The notes under the pieces were generated by a model. That model worked only from the letters and a program-made list of their open reading frames with translations, was not told where the DNA came from and made no database searches. 64,000 nucleotides of DNA from Panicum virgatum (lineage: Eukaryota > Streptophyta > Magnoliopsida > Poales > Poaceae), in NCBI RefSeq assembly GCF_016808335.1, contig NC_053143.1, positions 55,212,173-55,276,172 of the forward strand, read 5' to 3'. Shown piece by piece: positions 11,037 through 22,100 of this stretch. Numbering within the stretch: the stretch's first letter is position 1; each line of letters begins with the position of its first letter. The position numbers and the translations under genes are program-made.

Positions 11037-11589
11037 ATGTCTGCCTCCAATTCTGTTGGATTTTCATGGACCGAAGAAAAATCCAGTATATTTCTTGAGA
11101 TCATGACACATCTTGTAATCAGTAAGAAGTTGGATCCATTAGCGGATGGTACGATAGAGATGGTGTTGTCCAAATTAGTTGAGTTTAAATATTTGACATT
11201 GTTTCGAGGTATTACAATGCAAGATTTAAAGGAATACCTGCTAGAACGTAGGAAGATATACATGAGGGTATGTGAACTAGCGAATCATCAACATGTTATT
11301 GGATTCTTACAAACTACTTGTAAGATATGGATGCGGCCAGAGGTGTATGAGATGCACATTAAGGTAACTCTTATTCAGTTCTAATCACGTCCGTTATTTG
11401 TAATCCATATTTACGAAATAGTAAAATTATTGTGTAATTATATGCTAGGATTACCCCGAGGACACGGAGTTGATTAACAAATCGATACCAAATTTCAAAA
11501 AATTGGTATGTATCTTCGGTGGAGTTATGCCGCAAACTAGACGAAGGAGGTGGAAAAGATCTTCGGGTCATAGTTCTCGGCCTCCGTAA
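11037..11589 (+). CDS. Myb/SANT-like DNA-binding domain protein carried by the MULE
   Basis: Two exons, 11037-11363 and 11449-11589, join in phase 0 (AAG|GTAACT...CTAG|GAT) to give about 155 residues. The start is the ATG at 11037, directly after a 5' UTR acceptor (TTGCAG at 11022-11027) that pairs with the TIR donor at 10900. The N-terminus GFSWTEEKSSIFLEI matches the W-T-E-E pattern of the Myb/SANT-like (Myb_DNA-bind_3) family. DYPEDTELINKSIPN and FKKLVCIFG match the conserved P-x-A/D...LxxIFG block that follows that domain. The stop at 11587 is probably premature, because a Ser/Pro-rich tail with D-D-F-M-P-P continues in other frames. A role as an accessory DNA-binding protein of the element is inference; a captured host gene is the alternative. 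Confidence 0.6.
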
Positions 11590-11606
11590 GAACACGTGAC
11601 CGGAGG

Positions 11607-11885
11607 TTCGTCAAGTCGTGCTGCACCACCTCGAGCACCTAGTTGTGTTAACTGGGATGACGATATGGATGACTTCATGCCCCCCCAAATCGTGGCCTCG
11701 AACACCTGATGTTCCTCCCCCTGTACATGAAAGTAGAACCATAAAAGAGAGAAAGGGAAAGTCAAGAGGTTCGTCAAGTCAAACTGCACCACCTCCAGCA
11801 CCAAGTTCTGTAACTGGGATCACGACTTAGATGATTTCATGCCCCCAAACCATGGCCTCCAAGAGATGATGTTCCTCCCCCTGTG
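11607..11885 (+). repeat. Tandem duplication of the tail of the Myb/SANT-like gene
   Basis: A unit of about 160 bp starting GGTTCGTCAAGTC and containing CTGCACCACCTC, GATGACTTCATGCCCCC and GATGTTCCTCCCCCTGT occurs at about 11607-11735 and again at about 11768-11885 with roughly 10-15% difference by eye. It lies after the stop codon, so it is not translated in the present frame. Confidence 0.6.
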
Positions 11886-12276
11886 CGTGACTACCTAGAT
11901 GATTTCATGAATAATGTGTAACATATATTGTTCATCGGTCTAGATTGTGAAGCAAATTGTACTGAAATAATTTGGATTCTTCAGTATCATGGATGTGTAC
12001 TTATTTAGCTATCTTCTATGTGTCACATTATGTGGTGGCTTGTGCTATAGGTGGCGACAAACCATGTGTCCAAGCATTTGGGGCTAGCCAATTTGATACA
12101 ATGAACGATATATAAATATAACGTTAAACAAGATACCACATAAGATATTACATTAAAGGTTACGTTCATTACAACCAAATTCTATAGAAATACGCACTGC
12201 CAACTAGTTAAACAAGACATTTAGACATAGTACATACACAATATACTTAATTTCGTACACACAAATAAATGCACAA

Positions 12277-14880
12277 CTAGATGCGGCGAATTCTTGTAGG
12301 TGGAGCCGATCCATCCGTCGGATTCCCGGAAGATCCAGCCTCGGCAGCAGCATTGGGTACTGATAGCTGTGGGCACTTTTTGTAAGTGTGACCGTCCGCT
12401 CCACACAAGTTGCAATGTTTTTTTCTTCTTTCCAGCCTCGGCCTCGTCCATTCCGTTCCGGATACGACGTGTCTGCCTTCGGCCTATGCCCCGCTTCGTA
12501 GCTGTATCAGGGATGAGAATTGGATGGAGATTTTTTGAGTGAATGGGCCTAGAATACCAATGCCGTATATCTCATGACACCAAGTCTGTGCTGTGGCTTC
12601 TTTTGTGAAATATTGAGAAACATATGACGCAGCATCTAACCCAGATACAGAACAAGCTGCGATGACATGGGAGCATGGTAAGTGATGCACCTTTGGCTTC
12701 TGACATCGGCAGAACACCCTCCCGTCAATGGTTATCAAAACTTCTTGAATTACCCTTTGTCTGCGGACACCCTGTCCGGTCCTGCCCCTGCATGATACCT
12801 CAAATCTTTGCTCCTTTGTGCCCATCGATATGACTGAGTGAAATCGAGCCTTTTCAACTTTTTTCTCCATGTACTCATTGACCCTTCTGCAAAAATGCAC
12901 TCCTGGATCATTAAGTAAGGGAGCGGCTGATGTGTATCGCTCCCGAAAATACCTTATGCATCCATACATGATGAACTCAACAATGCCAACAAGAGGAAAT
13001 CCACGAACACGACGCATTAACATATTGTAACATTCAGCATGGTTGGTCGTCTCGATCCCATAACGTCTCCCATCTGTGTCATACAGAAGTGACCACTTCT
13101 CTTTAGGTGCACCATCAATCCACTGTGAAAATGGCTTAGCATGTCCAACTAATGAATCTGTAGAACGTCTCCTGCTGGATGATGAGGCCTGGCTCTTAAG
13201 CAATTCAGCACTCATGTCATCAATTATACCCCACAAAGCATCAAACTTCCTCTGCTGATTCTGCGTGCACAATCGCTTGAACAAATTCATCAGATCCTTA
13301 TTCTTGAACCGCTCATAAAAGTTAGCAGCCATATGCCTCACACACCACCTATTGACAACATCTGGCCATATAGGAGGTGAAAATTGACTACCTTCTTGGA
13401 GCTGCCTTATAGCTGCAAGTAGACCTGCATGCCTATCACTGAAAGGCAAACATTAGGCCTTCCAGCAACAACGTGAATCTTCAGACGTTCAAGAACCAGT
13501 ACCAGCTTTCTGTGTTCTCATTCTCAACAAAGGCAAAGGCGATGGAAACTATCTGCTTGTTGCAATCAATTCCGATTGCCGTCAATATTGTTCCCTTATA
13601 TTTCCCTGTCAGGAAAGTGCCATCAATACACAGAACAGGAAGGCAGTAAATGAATGCCCTCACACATGCTCCAATGCAGAAGAAAGCTCGCAGCAGAATG
13701 CTTGGCCCCCCCTGACAAGCTCGGTACACTGTATGTATCAAAAGCGTTTCCAGGATTTCTTTGCACAATTGCTTCATGCATACGAGGTAGGTTGTCATAT
13801 GATGCTTCATAAGTGCCAAACCTCATCTCAAATACTTTTGTTTAGCCCGCCAAGCCTTTGCATAGTTGATCACATACTGGAAATTCTGTTCAATGTCCCT
13901 AATTATCAATGCAGGCTCATAATCCATTTTGTCAAGAATCACCCCATACATCTTCTTAGCCACGAAAGTTGATGTGATATTACGATGATGTCCCACTACA
14001 CCTGTCAATCTACAATTATGTGGTGTAACAATTGAACATTCCCAGTGTGTCTTGAACTTTCCCTTGTATGCATGCACTCGCCATGTACAGTCTCTATCTG
14101 CACACCTCACCTCGTATTATTTGCTGCTAGACTTCAGTACTCTGAATTCCTTCCTCAGAGATACAGCCCAGAGCTTCACAACATCCTTCACATCCTCAAT
14201 GGTACGATACTTTGCCCCTTGTATGACCTCATTCACTCTGTATTCAAGCTCCATATATCTAATATCTTGTACCACTGGATTACCAAAACCCTCTTTACGC
14301 CATTCACCTAGCACTGGAAAGCGCTCATCGTCCTCATCGTCCGATGAGTCCCCACATTGCTCTATTATTTATGCATCATGGTCTTCTTTCTCCATATCCT
14401 CCACAATTCCAGGTATCCGCTCGCCTTCATCTGCTAAACCTTGTGGTTCTGGAGTTTGCACGTTCTCTTCTTCTTTATCCTCTTCCATCTCTTCATTGCA
14501 GTCAGATGTTGTGTGTGTTGACCTTCACCTAAATCACCGGTCTTCTGGTGAATCTGAATTACCATTGCGAGAGGCCACCTACTTTCAAGAGCTGCGTGCA
14601 TGTAATGTTGCCATTCTTCCGTACTATTTATATGCGTCAACTCCCAGAAATCCCCATTAGCTTCCCAGGAAGTCAAGGTATGAACCGTAAGCAAATGAGT
14701 CTTTGAATTCACATTGAACATCTTGTGAAGACATTTCCGTATGGACTCAAAACTCCTCTCTAGGGGTTTGTCTAGACTGCACTGTCTTCTTTCCAATGCT
14801 GATAGATTTACTCCATAGGAATCATGAGTAATTCTATAGAAGTCACCGTAATGAACTTGAAATGCCACTTTGCTCGACAT
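12277..14880 (-). pseudogene. MULE transposase (MuDR DNA-binding, DDE, SWIM and CCHC zinc knuckle), decayed
   Basis: The ATG at 14880 follows the acceptor GACCAG of a leader intron whose donor is in the right TIR. Order: N-terminal region (to 14434); acidic linker with an in-frame stop near 14365; MuDR DNA-binding region with CADRDCTWRVHAYK (about 14100; a GAA to TAA stop just before); RNase H-like core with LCIDGTFLTGKYKG (first Asp), SDRHAGLLAAI (second Asp) and TTNHAECYN (Glu). The SWIM finger FCRCQKPKVHHLPCSH is near 12700, and the knuckle CNLCGADGHTYKKC appears one frame off near 12390. I count at least two nonsense changes and about six frameshifts (for example near 14530, 13825, 13735, 13480, 13450 and 12420). 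All domains remain recognisable, so decay is recent to moderate. Confidence 0.85.
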
Positions 14881-15030
14881 ATCTGGTCATGCAAAGACTT
14901 CATTTTAATTAATCTAATATCTACAAATATACTATGCCTTCAATTATAACCACTAATCCCAAACCTAAGTGCTTACAACAATAAAAAATACTAATCATAA
15001 AATTAAATATAAAAAAATCTGGAATGACAA

Positions 15031-15426
15031 AGTTGAGAAATATTGGTTACCTGTGGTTCGGATCAAAAATTATGCAGGGCTTCGCCGGTTTTTTTACCTC
15101 CCTCACCCCTCCTCTCTCCCTCTCCCCTCTCTGGATCTCGTGGGCAGAAAATGAGGACGCAGAGGGAAGGGTTGGAGTTTTATATTTGAGGAGGGAGCTT
15201 GCCGCCCCCCTGCCGGGCGGTAGGCCCCCTGCCGCCCCACCAGTTGGCGGCAGGGGGGCGGCAGCCTCCCTCCAAGCACCCTTGCGCAAAAAAAAATTAT
15301 TTTTATTTACATATAGGTCCCTACCGCCCACCTGCCGGGCGGTAGGGGTATAGAACTGTAGAACCTAAATCCAAAAATATATTTCTGTAAATTTTTTTTT
15401 GAAAAATGCAAAAATAAAAAAGGCGC
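15031..15426 (-). repeat. Right terminal inverted repeat of the MULE
   Basis: Inverse partner of 10476-10919. On the minus strand it contains the same GC-rich palindromes, a TATA box at 15184-15178, the C/T-rich leader and the donor CAG|GTAACC at 15051/15050, which splices to the acceptor just before the transposase ATG at 14880. Confidence 0.9.
15178..15184 (-). promoter_or_regulatory. TATA box in right MULE TIR
   Basis: TATAAAA on the minus strand, placed as in the left TIR (about 128 bases before the donor). It is the likely promoter of the MULE transposase. Confidence 0.6.
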
Positions 15427-15435
15427 TCTTGTTGC

Positions 15436-18048
15436 TCGTTGCCTTGGGCCGACGAGGCAACCGTTGTTCCGCTCATAGCCCAGGCCTACGACTGCTCGGC
15501 CGGTCGTCCCCACTGCCGCCGCCGGCGATGTAGGGCGCCGTCCCTCCTCCGGCGCCGACGACAACGAGGTGAGAATAAGGTCCATTTCATTGCTATACCA
15601 CCCCCATTTCCTTCTTGGCGTACGTTTCTTATCTCGCGCATTAGTGCTTGGTTTGCCGTTTCGTTTGTAATCGCTGTCACAAATCCCCAACCCAAGCTAG
15701 GCGGCAGCCGAGAGCTTCCGGATCCAGAATCCGATGCTGCAACGAGTGCATATCTTTCTTCCGCGGCAGGAGCGAGCTCTCCGCGGCGATGGGAGGGTGT
15801 CGTATGAGGTGGAGGGAGGTGAAGTAGGATATTTGCCCAACTGGAAATGGGAATGGGCAACTGAGATCTCATCCGATAGTGTTTCTGTTAGGTTCTGCTG
15901 TAGGTTTTGCATTCTCACACTCCGTCCGAATTCTTTATAGCTTGACACAACGGAACTTTCTTTGGGTCACTTGGTACCTGCAAATGCTTACCAAACAATT
16001 TTAGGTATCAGGGAACATCGCAACAACTTTTGCTGCACTACTCATCAGAGGTTAAAAGATTGATTATAAAGTTCATCAACTGAAGGTCTGGGCGTCTGGT
16101 ACACTCTGTGTGATATTTGTTTCTGATAGTGTCTGCTGACAATGGCCTGCTGAAGTATATTTTGTATGCAAACCTACTGGCCTACTCTAGCATCAGTTTA
16201 GTATGTAAAGCCCTACGCTGTGGCTAATATGTATTGCAGCCTTGATATTCAGGGATCTGTCCTGTGTTTGATTTCTTATTCAGGACTCTTACCCTTGTCT
16301 TATTGTCACACAAAACATATCGCAGCTTGTCTAATTAAATTTTCATCTTTATCTATGAGGGAGGTAACACAATGGTGGAACTTGATTTGTTGGTTGGCTA
16401 CTTCATCGAAGGCTTGTCAAGTGATTGATGAATCCTTCTAGGCAGATTAGTTCTCCCCTATGTATTTTTTATCTCTTCATATTATCATTTATCTCCTTAA
16501 ATGCCTAAGTAACATTTCATAGTTTCTTAAAAACACGTCACCACATGATCATCTTCTGGTACTTTGATTTCCTCTCTGGTAAACACCATGACCATAATCT
16601 GCTACTCTGCTTTGCTATTTGGTGCACTTAACGTGTTGTCTTTTGTTGAGTTGTTTTCCATTTCGTGAATGCACTAAATATGTAGCTGTAGGTAGCCTCA
16701 ACATGTGCTCTTTTCCTTCTGTGCATTGTTTTATTTAATCTAACAGAAGACAAAGGAGAGAAACTTTTGGTCTTATCCGTATCAAAGCTTTTGTCCAAGT
16801 TGGATGCTGTGGAGTAAAAGAGAGCAGCAATGATTGGGTCTTGTTGGTCCATGCACTACCTTATTAATTAATTAGAAGAAAATCTTATCTTAATTATAGG
16901 CATGAGCAGTTTCAACAAGCCGCTGGCTATAAAGGTCCCAATTCATGACCACTTATCAATACTTTTTATTTACCTTATCACACTCATTGATGTTCTCATT
17001 TCTTGCAGCAACTTCTTTCTAGACTTACTGTTAGTGCAATTTAACTTTTTTTATTAAATCCTAATGATAATGAGCTTTATAAGAATACAAAGATGAAATC
17101 ATGGTTCACTCACTCTTGCACTAAACTAGTTCCGTTCCTTTCGCTCGTATTGATCTATATATATATATATATAGTAGTCCAAAAGGCTTGATCATTATTG
17201 GCCACAAAAAGACTAATGGTAGTGCATTCCATAAAAGAAAATCAGAGGGCTTTGCCTGTCGCTAATGTTTCTGACCTGTTTCCAAGCTTACAAATAGACA
17301 GGGTACATTTGTGTGCCGAAATCTCTATTGGAACTGAACTTAAAATAAACAGACTGTTACTCTCTTTAGTACAAATAACATGTGGTCTTTTTTATCGTAT
17401 AATAAACTAAATTCTTGTCTATTGTGCCCTGTATCTTTTCAGGACTAATACTTATCTATTCCCTGTCTCCTTTCAATGTTTCCAGATGTAGTTTGATCAA
17501 GTTTTAGGACTGGATAATTCTATGGGGGAAATGAGAATGTAATTGACATAGCCATGAAGGTCTAAGAAATGACTCTAATTGTATAGAAATGCAGTATACA
17601 TTTCTTTATCTCTAAGTGAGCCCGAAACATTTCATTATGATTACAATATGCCTTATCCAAGCCTTAGAAATTATATGAGTTTAGATGTAACATTGAACTT
17701 ATTATCATATTGTATTCAATAATAACTGCAAATCTGCAAACCATATCTGCTGTTAATTGATCTGGTGAATATTCGCAGGGATAACTATCATGCATATAGA
17801 GCATCGTTGTATTGCACACTATTGCACAAACTGTTACAAACTATTCTCACACTGCATAGATGCATACATCATGAGCATACCTCCAATGTTACCATAGATT
17901 TTAAAATACTGAAATCCATACTAATGCAAACATAGCCAGTAAGTACAAATACTGTAAATCTGCTAGGCAGATAACTGAGTGACCTGACCTATATATAGAT
18001 GTATTCCTTCAGCCTTCAATAGCAAGGGCCTTATTTACGGTGACCAAA
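15436..18048. other. Intergenic; possible non-coding exon at 15.44-15.57 kb
   Basis: The first 130 bases next to the MULE are GC-rich and end in CGACAACGAG|GTGAGAATAAG, a good splice donor; the pre-insertion site contains GGGCCTTGGGCC (TGGGCC promoter motif). A second GC-rich patch lies at 15680-15835. No credible reading frame links them, so this may be a 5' UTR or pseudogene relic. From 15.95 to 18.0 kb the sequence is AT-rich. It includes the 17247-17362 segment similar to 7407-7521 and a short AT run at 17155-17174. I see no gene. Confidence 0.4.
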
Positions 18049-18960
18049 TTATGGAGCCAACATCCTGATTTCTTCATCTGCCATCTTCCAGAATATCTCA
18101 GGGCATTTATAATCCCACATAGCAGGTGATGGCAGAGGACAGGGAATACTGCTGCATGTCTTCTCTTTTCCTTCAGCAATGTTCAGGAAGGCAGATGCCT
18201 GTGGTGCCTCGATCTCCCTCCATATCTGATCAATGGGATATGCATCCATGGCACTCTGGGTGCTCTCAAGGGAGCTGGTGACACAGCTACTGCCGTTGTG
18301 AGTGTCACCAGTGCCCATCCCAATGACTGGACAGGTGTCAAGAAGGCAGGATTGGTATGTCACTGAAGAGGATGAGGATGAAGGTGATATGCTCATCTTT
18401 CTCTCTTGTGCCTTCTTTCTCATGTGTGTCCTCCAGTAGTTCTTGATCTCATTGTCTGTGCGCCCTGGCAGCCTCCGTGCTATCCTAGACCACCTATATA
18501 TAGAGAATTTGAGTGCATTTTATCTTCACCTAAATGTAGTAACCCAGAAAAGCTACTCTCTGGAAAACTTCTTTGGATCAAACCTGTTCCCCCACCGAGC
18601 ATGGAGCTCAATAATAAGGCGCTCCTCTTTTGGGGACATGCGGCCATGTTTGAGGCCAGGGTGGAGGTAGTTCACCCACCGGAGGCGGCAGCTCTTTCCT
18701 GTCCTGTTGAGGCCTGCATGAACATAGAGATCGTATAGTATGAAGAGGGCTGGTTAGACAGGATTACATTTATGTTTGCGACTTTGCGCTAAGGATTGCA
18801 AAATAGCTACCTAAGTTGCAGTTCCCCAACCCCTCAAACCTGAGACTTGGGCAATGAAGTCCCAACGACGGTCACCGAACAGGCGGACAGTGCATACCAG
18901 TTGCATGTCCTCCTGCTCTGTCCATGGCCCCTTACGCATCTCCTCTCTGACAGTCACCAT
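18049..18960 (-). CDS. R2R3-MYB transcription factor, MYB48/MYB59 clade
   Basis: Three exons: 18960-18840 (121 bp), 18713-18584 (130 bp, the common exon-2 size of R2R3-MYBs) and 18493-18049. Junctions are CTCAG|GTTTGAG, TGCAG|GCC, AACAG|GTTTGA and TATAG|GTGG; phases join cleanly to 231 residues. R2: [43 protein letters not shown]3: [37 protein letters not shown], then [12 protein letters not shown]. The tail has [13 protein letters not shown] and [14 protein letters not shown], conserved in rice OsMYB48-1 and Arabidopsis MYB48/MYB59. It is a nuclear DNA-binding regulator; the family is linked to stress and hormone responses and to alternative splicing of these introns. No sign of damage. Confidence 0.93.
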
Positions 18961-19165
18961 GTTACTGCCACGCTAACGTTGATCACTTCTACCTTGGATA
19001 GGCTGGGAACCAGTGTTGGTGCTCTTCTTCCTCTGTGTGGTTGTTGGCTCCAGTTTCAGGTTTCGATCCTTGATGAACTCCAGCGTGATAGGAAGAATGT
19101 AACTATTATGGAGAGGAAGCCACTATGCCTTAAGCTGTGTACTGGATTGCTGGCTTTTGCCACTC

Positions 19166-19172
19166 ATTTATA
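19166..19172 (-). promoter_or_regulatory. TATA box of the MYB gene
   Basis: TATAAAT on the minus strand, about 206 bases upstream of the ATG at 18960. Predicted transcription start is near 19140, giving a 5' UTR of about 180 bases with C/T-rich stretches. Confidence 0.5.
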
Positions 19173-19179
19173 GGCAACA

Positions 19180-22100
19180 GGCGAAACTCTTCTCTCCCAA
19201 AAAATAAATAAATAAAAAGAGGAAGCACTTGAGTAGTTACATGACGTCGTGGTTGTGACTTAGTGGATCCTATAGATACTATCATCATTGGGGTTGTGCT
19301 CAGGCTTAGGTAACAGAATTGTTTTCCCTAGGTTCTTGGTTTGAGTTACACATTATAGAAGGGAACAGTCAAGCCGACTTTGTTTATAATGGATTCGGAA
19401 TAGTACATGTAACTCTTATCTCCGATCTCTTAGCTATGTGACCGTGAGTTGACTCCACTGTTTTTGTGTAATAGCACAATCATTTTTACATAAACTATAG
19501 GGAACACTGTTCTTATTCAATTCTGTGTAATGAGATGTTTAGTTATGTTTTGCAAAAAAAATAAAAGGAGAAACTTTTGTGGCTATGGTTATTTTGATTT
19601 TTTATATCTAATAAGTCATTAGCATTTATACCTTAAGCATATTACTCTTTGATAAGACGAATAGATGTCTGAAGTGGGATCCTGGTTCTTGCTTTAGATA
19701 ACCCATATTGAGTACATGATATATGCTTGTGCTTAAAATACATCAACAATGTTCAATCTTTTTTCATTTCCTTTTTCAGATGCTTCACAGACATGATAAA
19801 TGAAACTCTGCAGGTTTTTCCACAAATTGAAATAAAAAAAGTCCCCCCCACTCTTCATCAGAACTTTTTACCCTGTGAATTATCATAGTTGACCATTTAG
19901 AAATTCTTGATGCTAATCCATGACATCCATAGTAATCAACAATATATGGACTGCAGTATGGCAAACTTTCCCTAGACTGTTCCCTATTCTCCTCCTGGAA
20001 GTGAAAAGCATTTGCTTTTCTTTCAGCCATTATCATTGGCACTGAGGACTCCATCCATCTTTTCTTGTCAGCCATTATCCAAAGCATAGAGACATATCTC
20101 ACTCATGCACACACCTTCAATAGAAGCCATACGCAAATCTGCAAAATGCATATTTTTCCACTGAGAGTGCCTTGTAAAGAAGTCCTTTTGGTGTTAGTTG
20201 AACCACGTAAAAGTATCATTCCGTGTGTCTTTATCGAGTACTAGGATGACTTATGCCATCATGCAGTGCATATCTGATTTACCGATGATGCCACTAATAG
20301 CATGTCTGCAGTGTTTTAGATAGCATGTATCGAAAGTGCAGTGGTGAAGTTTTTTTACTGACGGTAGCAGATAGCAGCAATATACCTAGCAGAACATGGC
20401 CATTAATATTTCAAAATTACATATATCAACTAATTAATAAATCAGTTTAAGTAAAATAATCAATTTTCTTGTGGTTGCATATTTTTGTGCATTGCATTCA
20501 TAGTTTGTTGACTGTTATTGTATAGTGCATGGACAGTGAATTCAAAATGGAATGCAGCTAACATGTAACGTATGATCACATCAAGGCGTAGCCAAGTTCC
20601 AATGCAAACTTTATGCTTTAGGTAAGCTGCAGGTCGATGCAGCAGTCACCTCCTCTCTGTTATAGCTGTATATTGGAAACAGTCTATCTATCTTGGAGTT
20701 TTGATTATTTGCTTTTAGAAGCATGTTTCCTTTTCTTGGTTCAGTATTGCTATTACATCATCATCAGAAATAAACATGATTTATCATACTACGAATGCCA
20801 TCTATGTTATATTTCTGGCATCCTCGTTGATTGATAAGTGAGTGAGATTAATGATATATCCTTTTAAGCTCCTGGCCATCATTCTATCACTCATTACTGT
20901 ATTTTGTATATCATTTATGCCTGATGGAGAAGAAAGCTGTGAGATGACAGGTTTCTAGACAGTAGGGACCCAATGAGTTTTTTATTCTCATGGCCTAACT
21001 TCGCCATTGCCATAGAATTAATTGTTTTGATCTTGAAAGGTTCCCTAAGCACAAAGTTAAATACCATTTCCTGTGTGAGGGTCATGAGGCTGACCCGGAT
21101 CGAGGGGAGAAAAGGCATGTAAGAAGCTCTGAGGTGGAAGCCACCAACCTGTATTGCTGTCCACTTTTTGGCGGGGCGGCCTCTCACCAACTTGTTATCT
21201 TGGCATCTATCCTGCTTTTGGAAGGCTCCCTATACACTGGACACTGCTCTATTCTACTAATGGAGAGCCCAATCGTTCTTCCCATTTTCTCATCCTGCTG
21301 CCATTGTTCTGTTTGAGCGTTTGTCTTTTGTGCTACTTTCATCTGTCTCTGTCACTTGCTGTAGTCTCTGACCAAGTAACTGGCACCAAGAGCTCATCTT
21401 CCTCGCTTCTCTGGATGTGGCAGAATGTACTAACTTTAGGACTGATCAGTCATCATGGGTGTGATGATAATTTCAGGTTTTATTTTCATTTTTTCATGTT
21501 AACGTTCATCAAATGCATTACCTAAGTCAAGTCGTTTTCTCAGGTATGTGCATCTGGAATCCTTTGGACTCTCCATTCTTTTGAGAACATGCCATGTACG
21601 TATTTTATTGAGAATGAGAGAGTTTACAACACACCGCACCACAGACAGACACAATGTGAATCTACGAACACTAAGGAGATATGTGCATCTGGAATCCTTT
21701 GGACCCTCCATCTTGTTATGAAGAAGTAAAAGTTCAATTAACTCTTGAGATATTGATGCTTGTCATAGTATATTCATGAATGAGTATGTCTCACTATGTC
21801 AGTTTATTGACTTGCCTGAAACTTTGCAATCATGCAGAAAAAATAATCTTCCGAAGCTTTATTTTTATTGAGGATTCATATTGTGCATATGTGCAAAAAA
21901 ATAAGTTGTCTATCATCTTGACCATCAACAGTCTGAAGATAGCAATTCTGGTCTTATGATGATGGTGACCACCACAAGGTGATGGACCAAGCAGTTCGTT
22001 CCAGAAACTCTATTTGACAAGAAATGTGAGTCTTCAGAACTGTTTACAGTAGAATTTAATTGTTTTCATTATATGGTAGAAAAACCAGGGGTTCTTACCG

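Larger units (their letters stand above)
10467..15435. mobile_element. Mutator-like element (MULE) with 9-bp TSD
   Basis: The element runs 10476-15426 (4,951 bp). The left end reads GCGCTTTTTTTATTTTTGC and the right end, reverse-complemented, GCGCCTTTTTTATTTTTGC. It is flanked on both sides by the perfect 9-bp duplication TCTTGTTGC (10467-10475 and 15427-15435), the size expected for Mutator. Inside are a plus-strand Myb/SANT-like gene driven from the left TIR and a minus-strand MULE transposase driven from the right TIR. This convergent two-gene layout resembles MuDR. The transposase has stops and frameshifts, so the copy is no longer autonomous. Confidence 0.92.

Noticed and set aside
20915..21190. 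Minus-strand frame with KKWTAIQVGG, weakly LINE-like
   Set aside because: Only about ten residues resemble the LINE at 8.4 kb; the rest has no RT, zf-RVT or RNase H motif.
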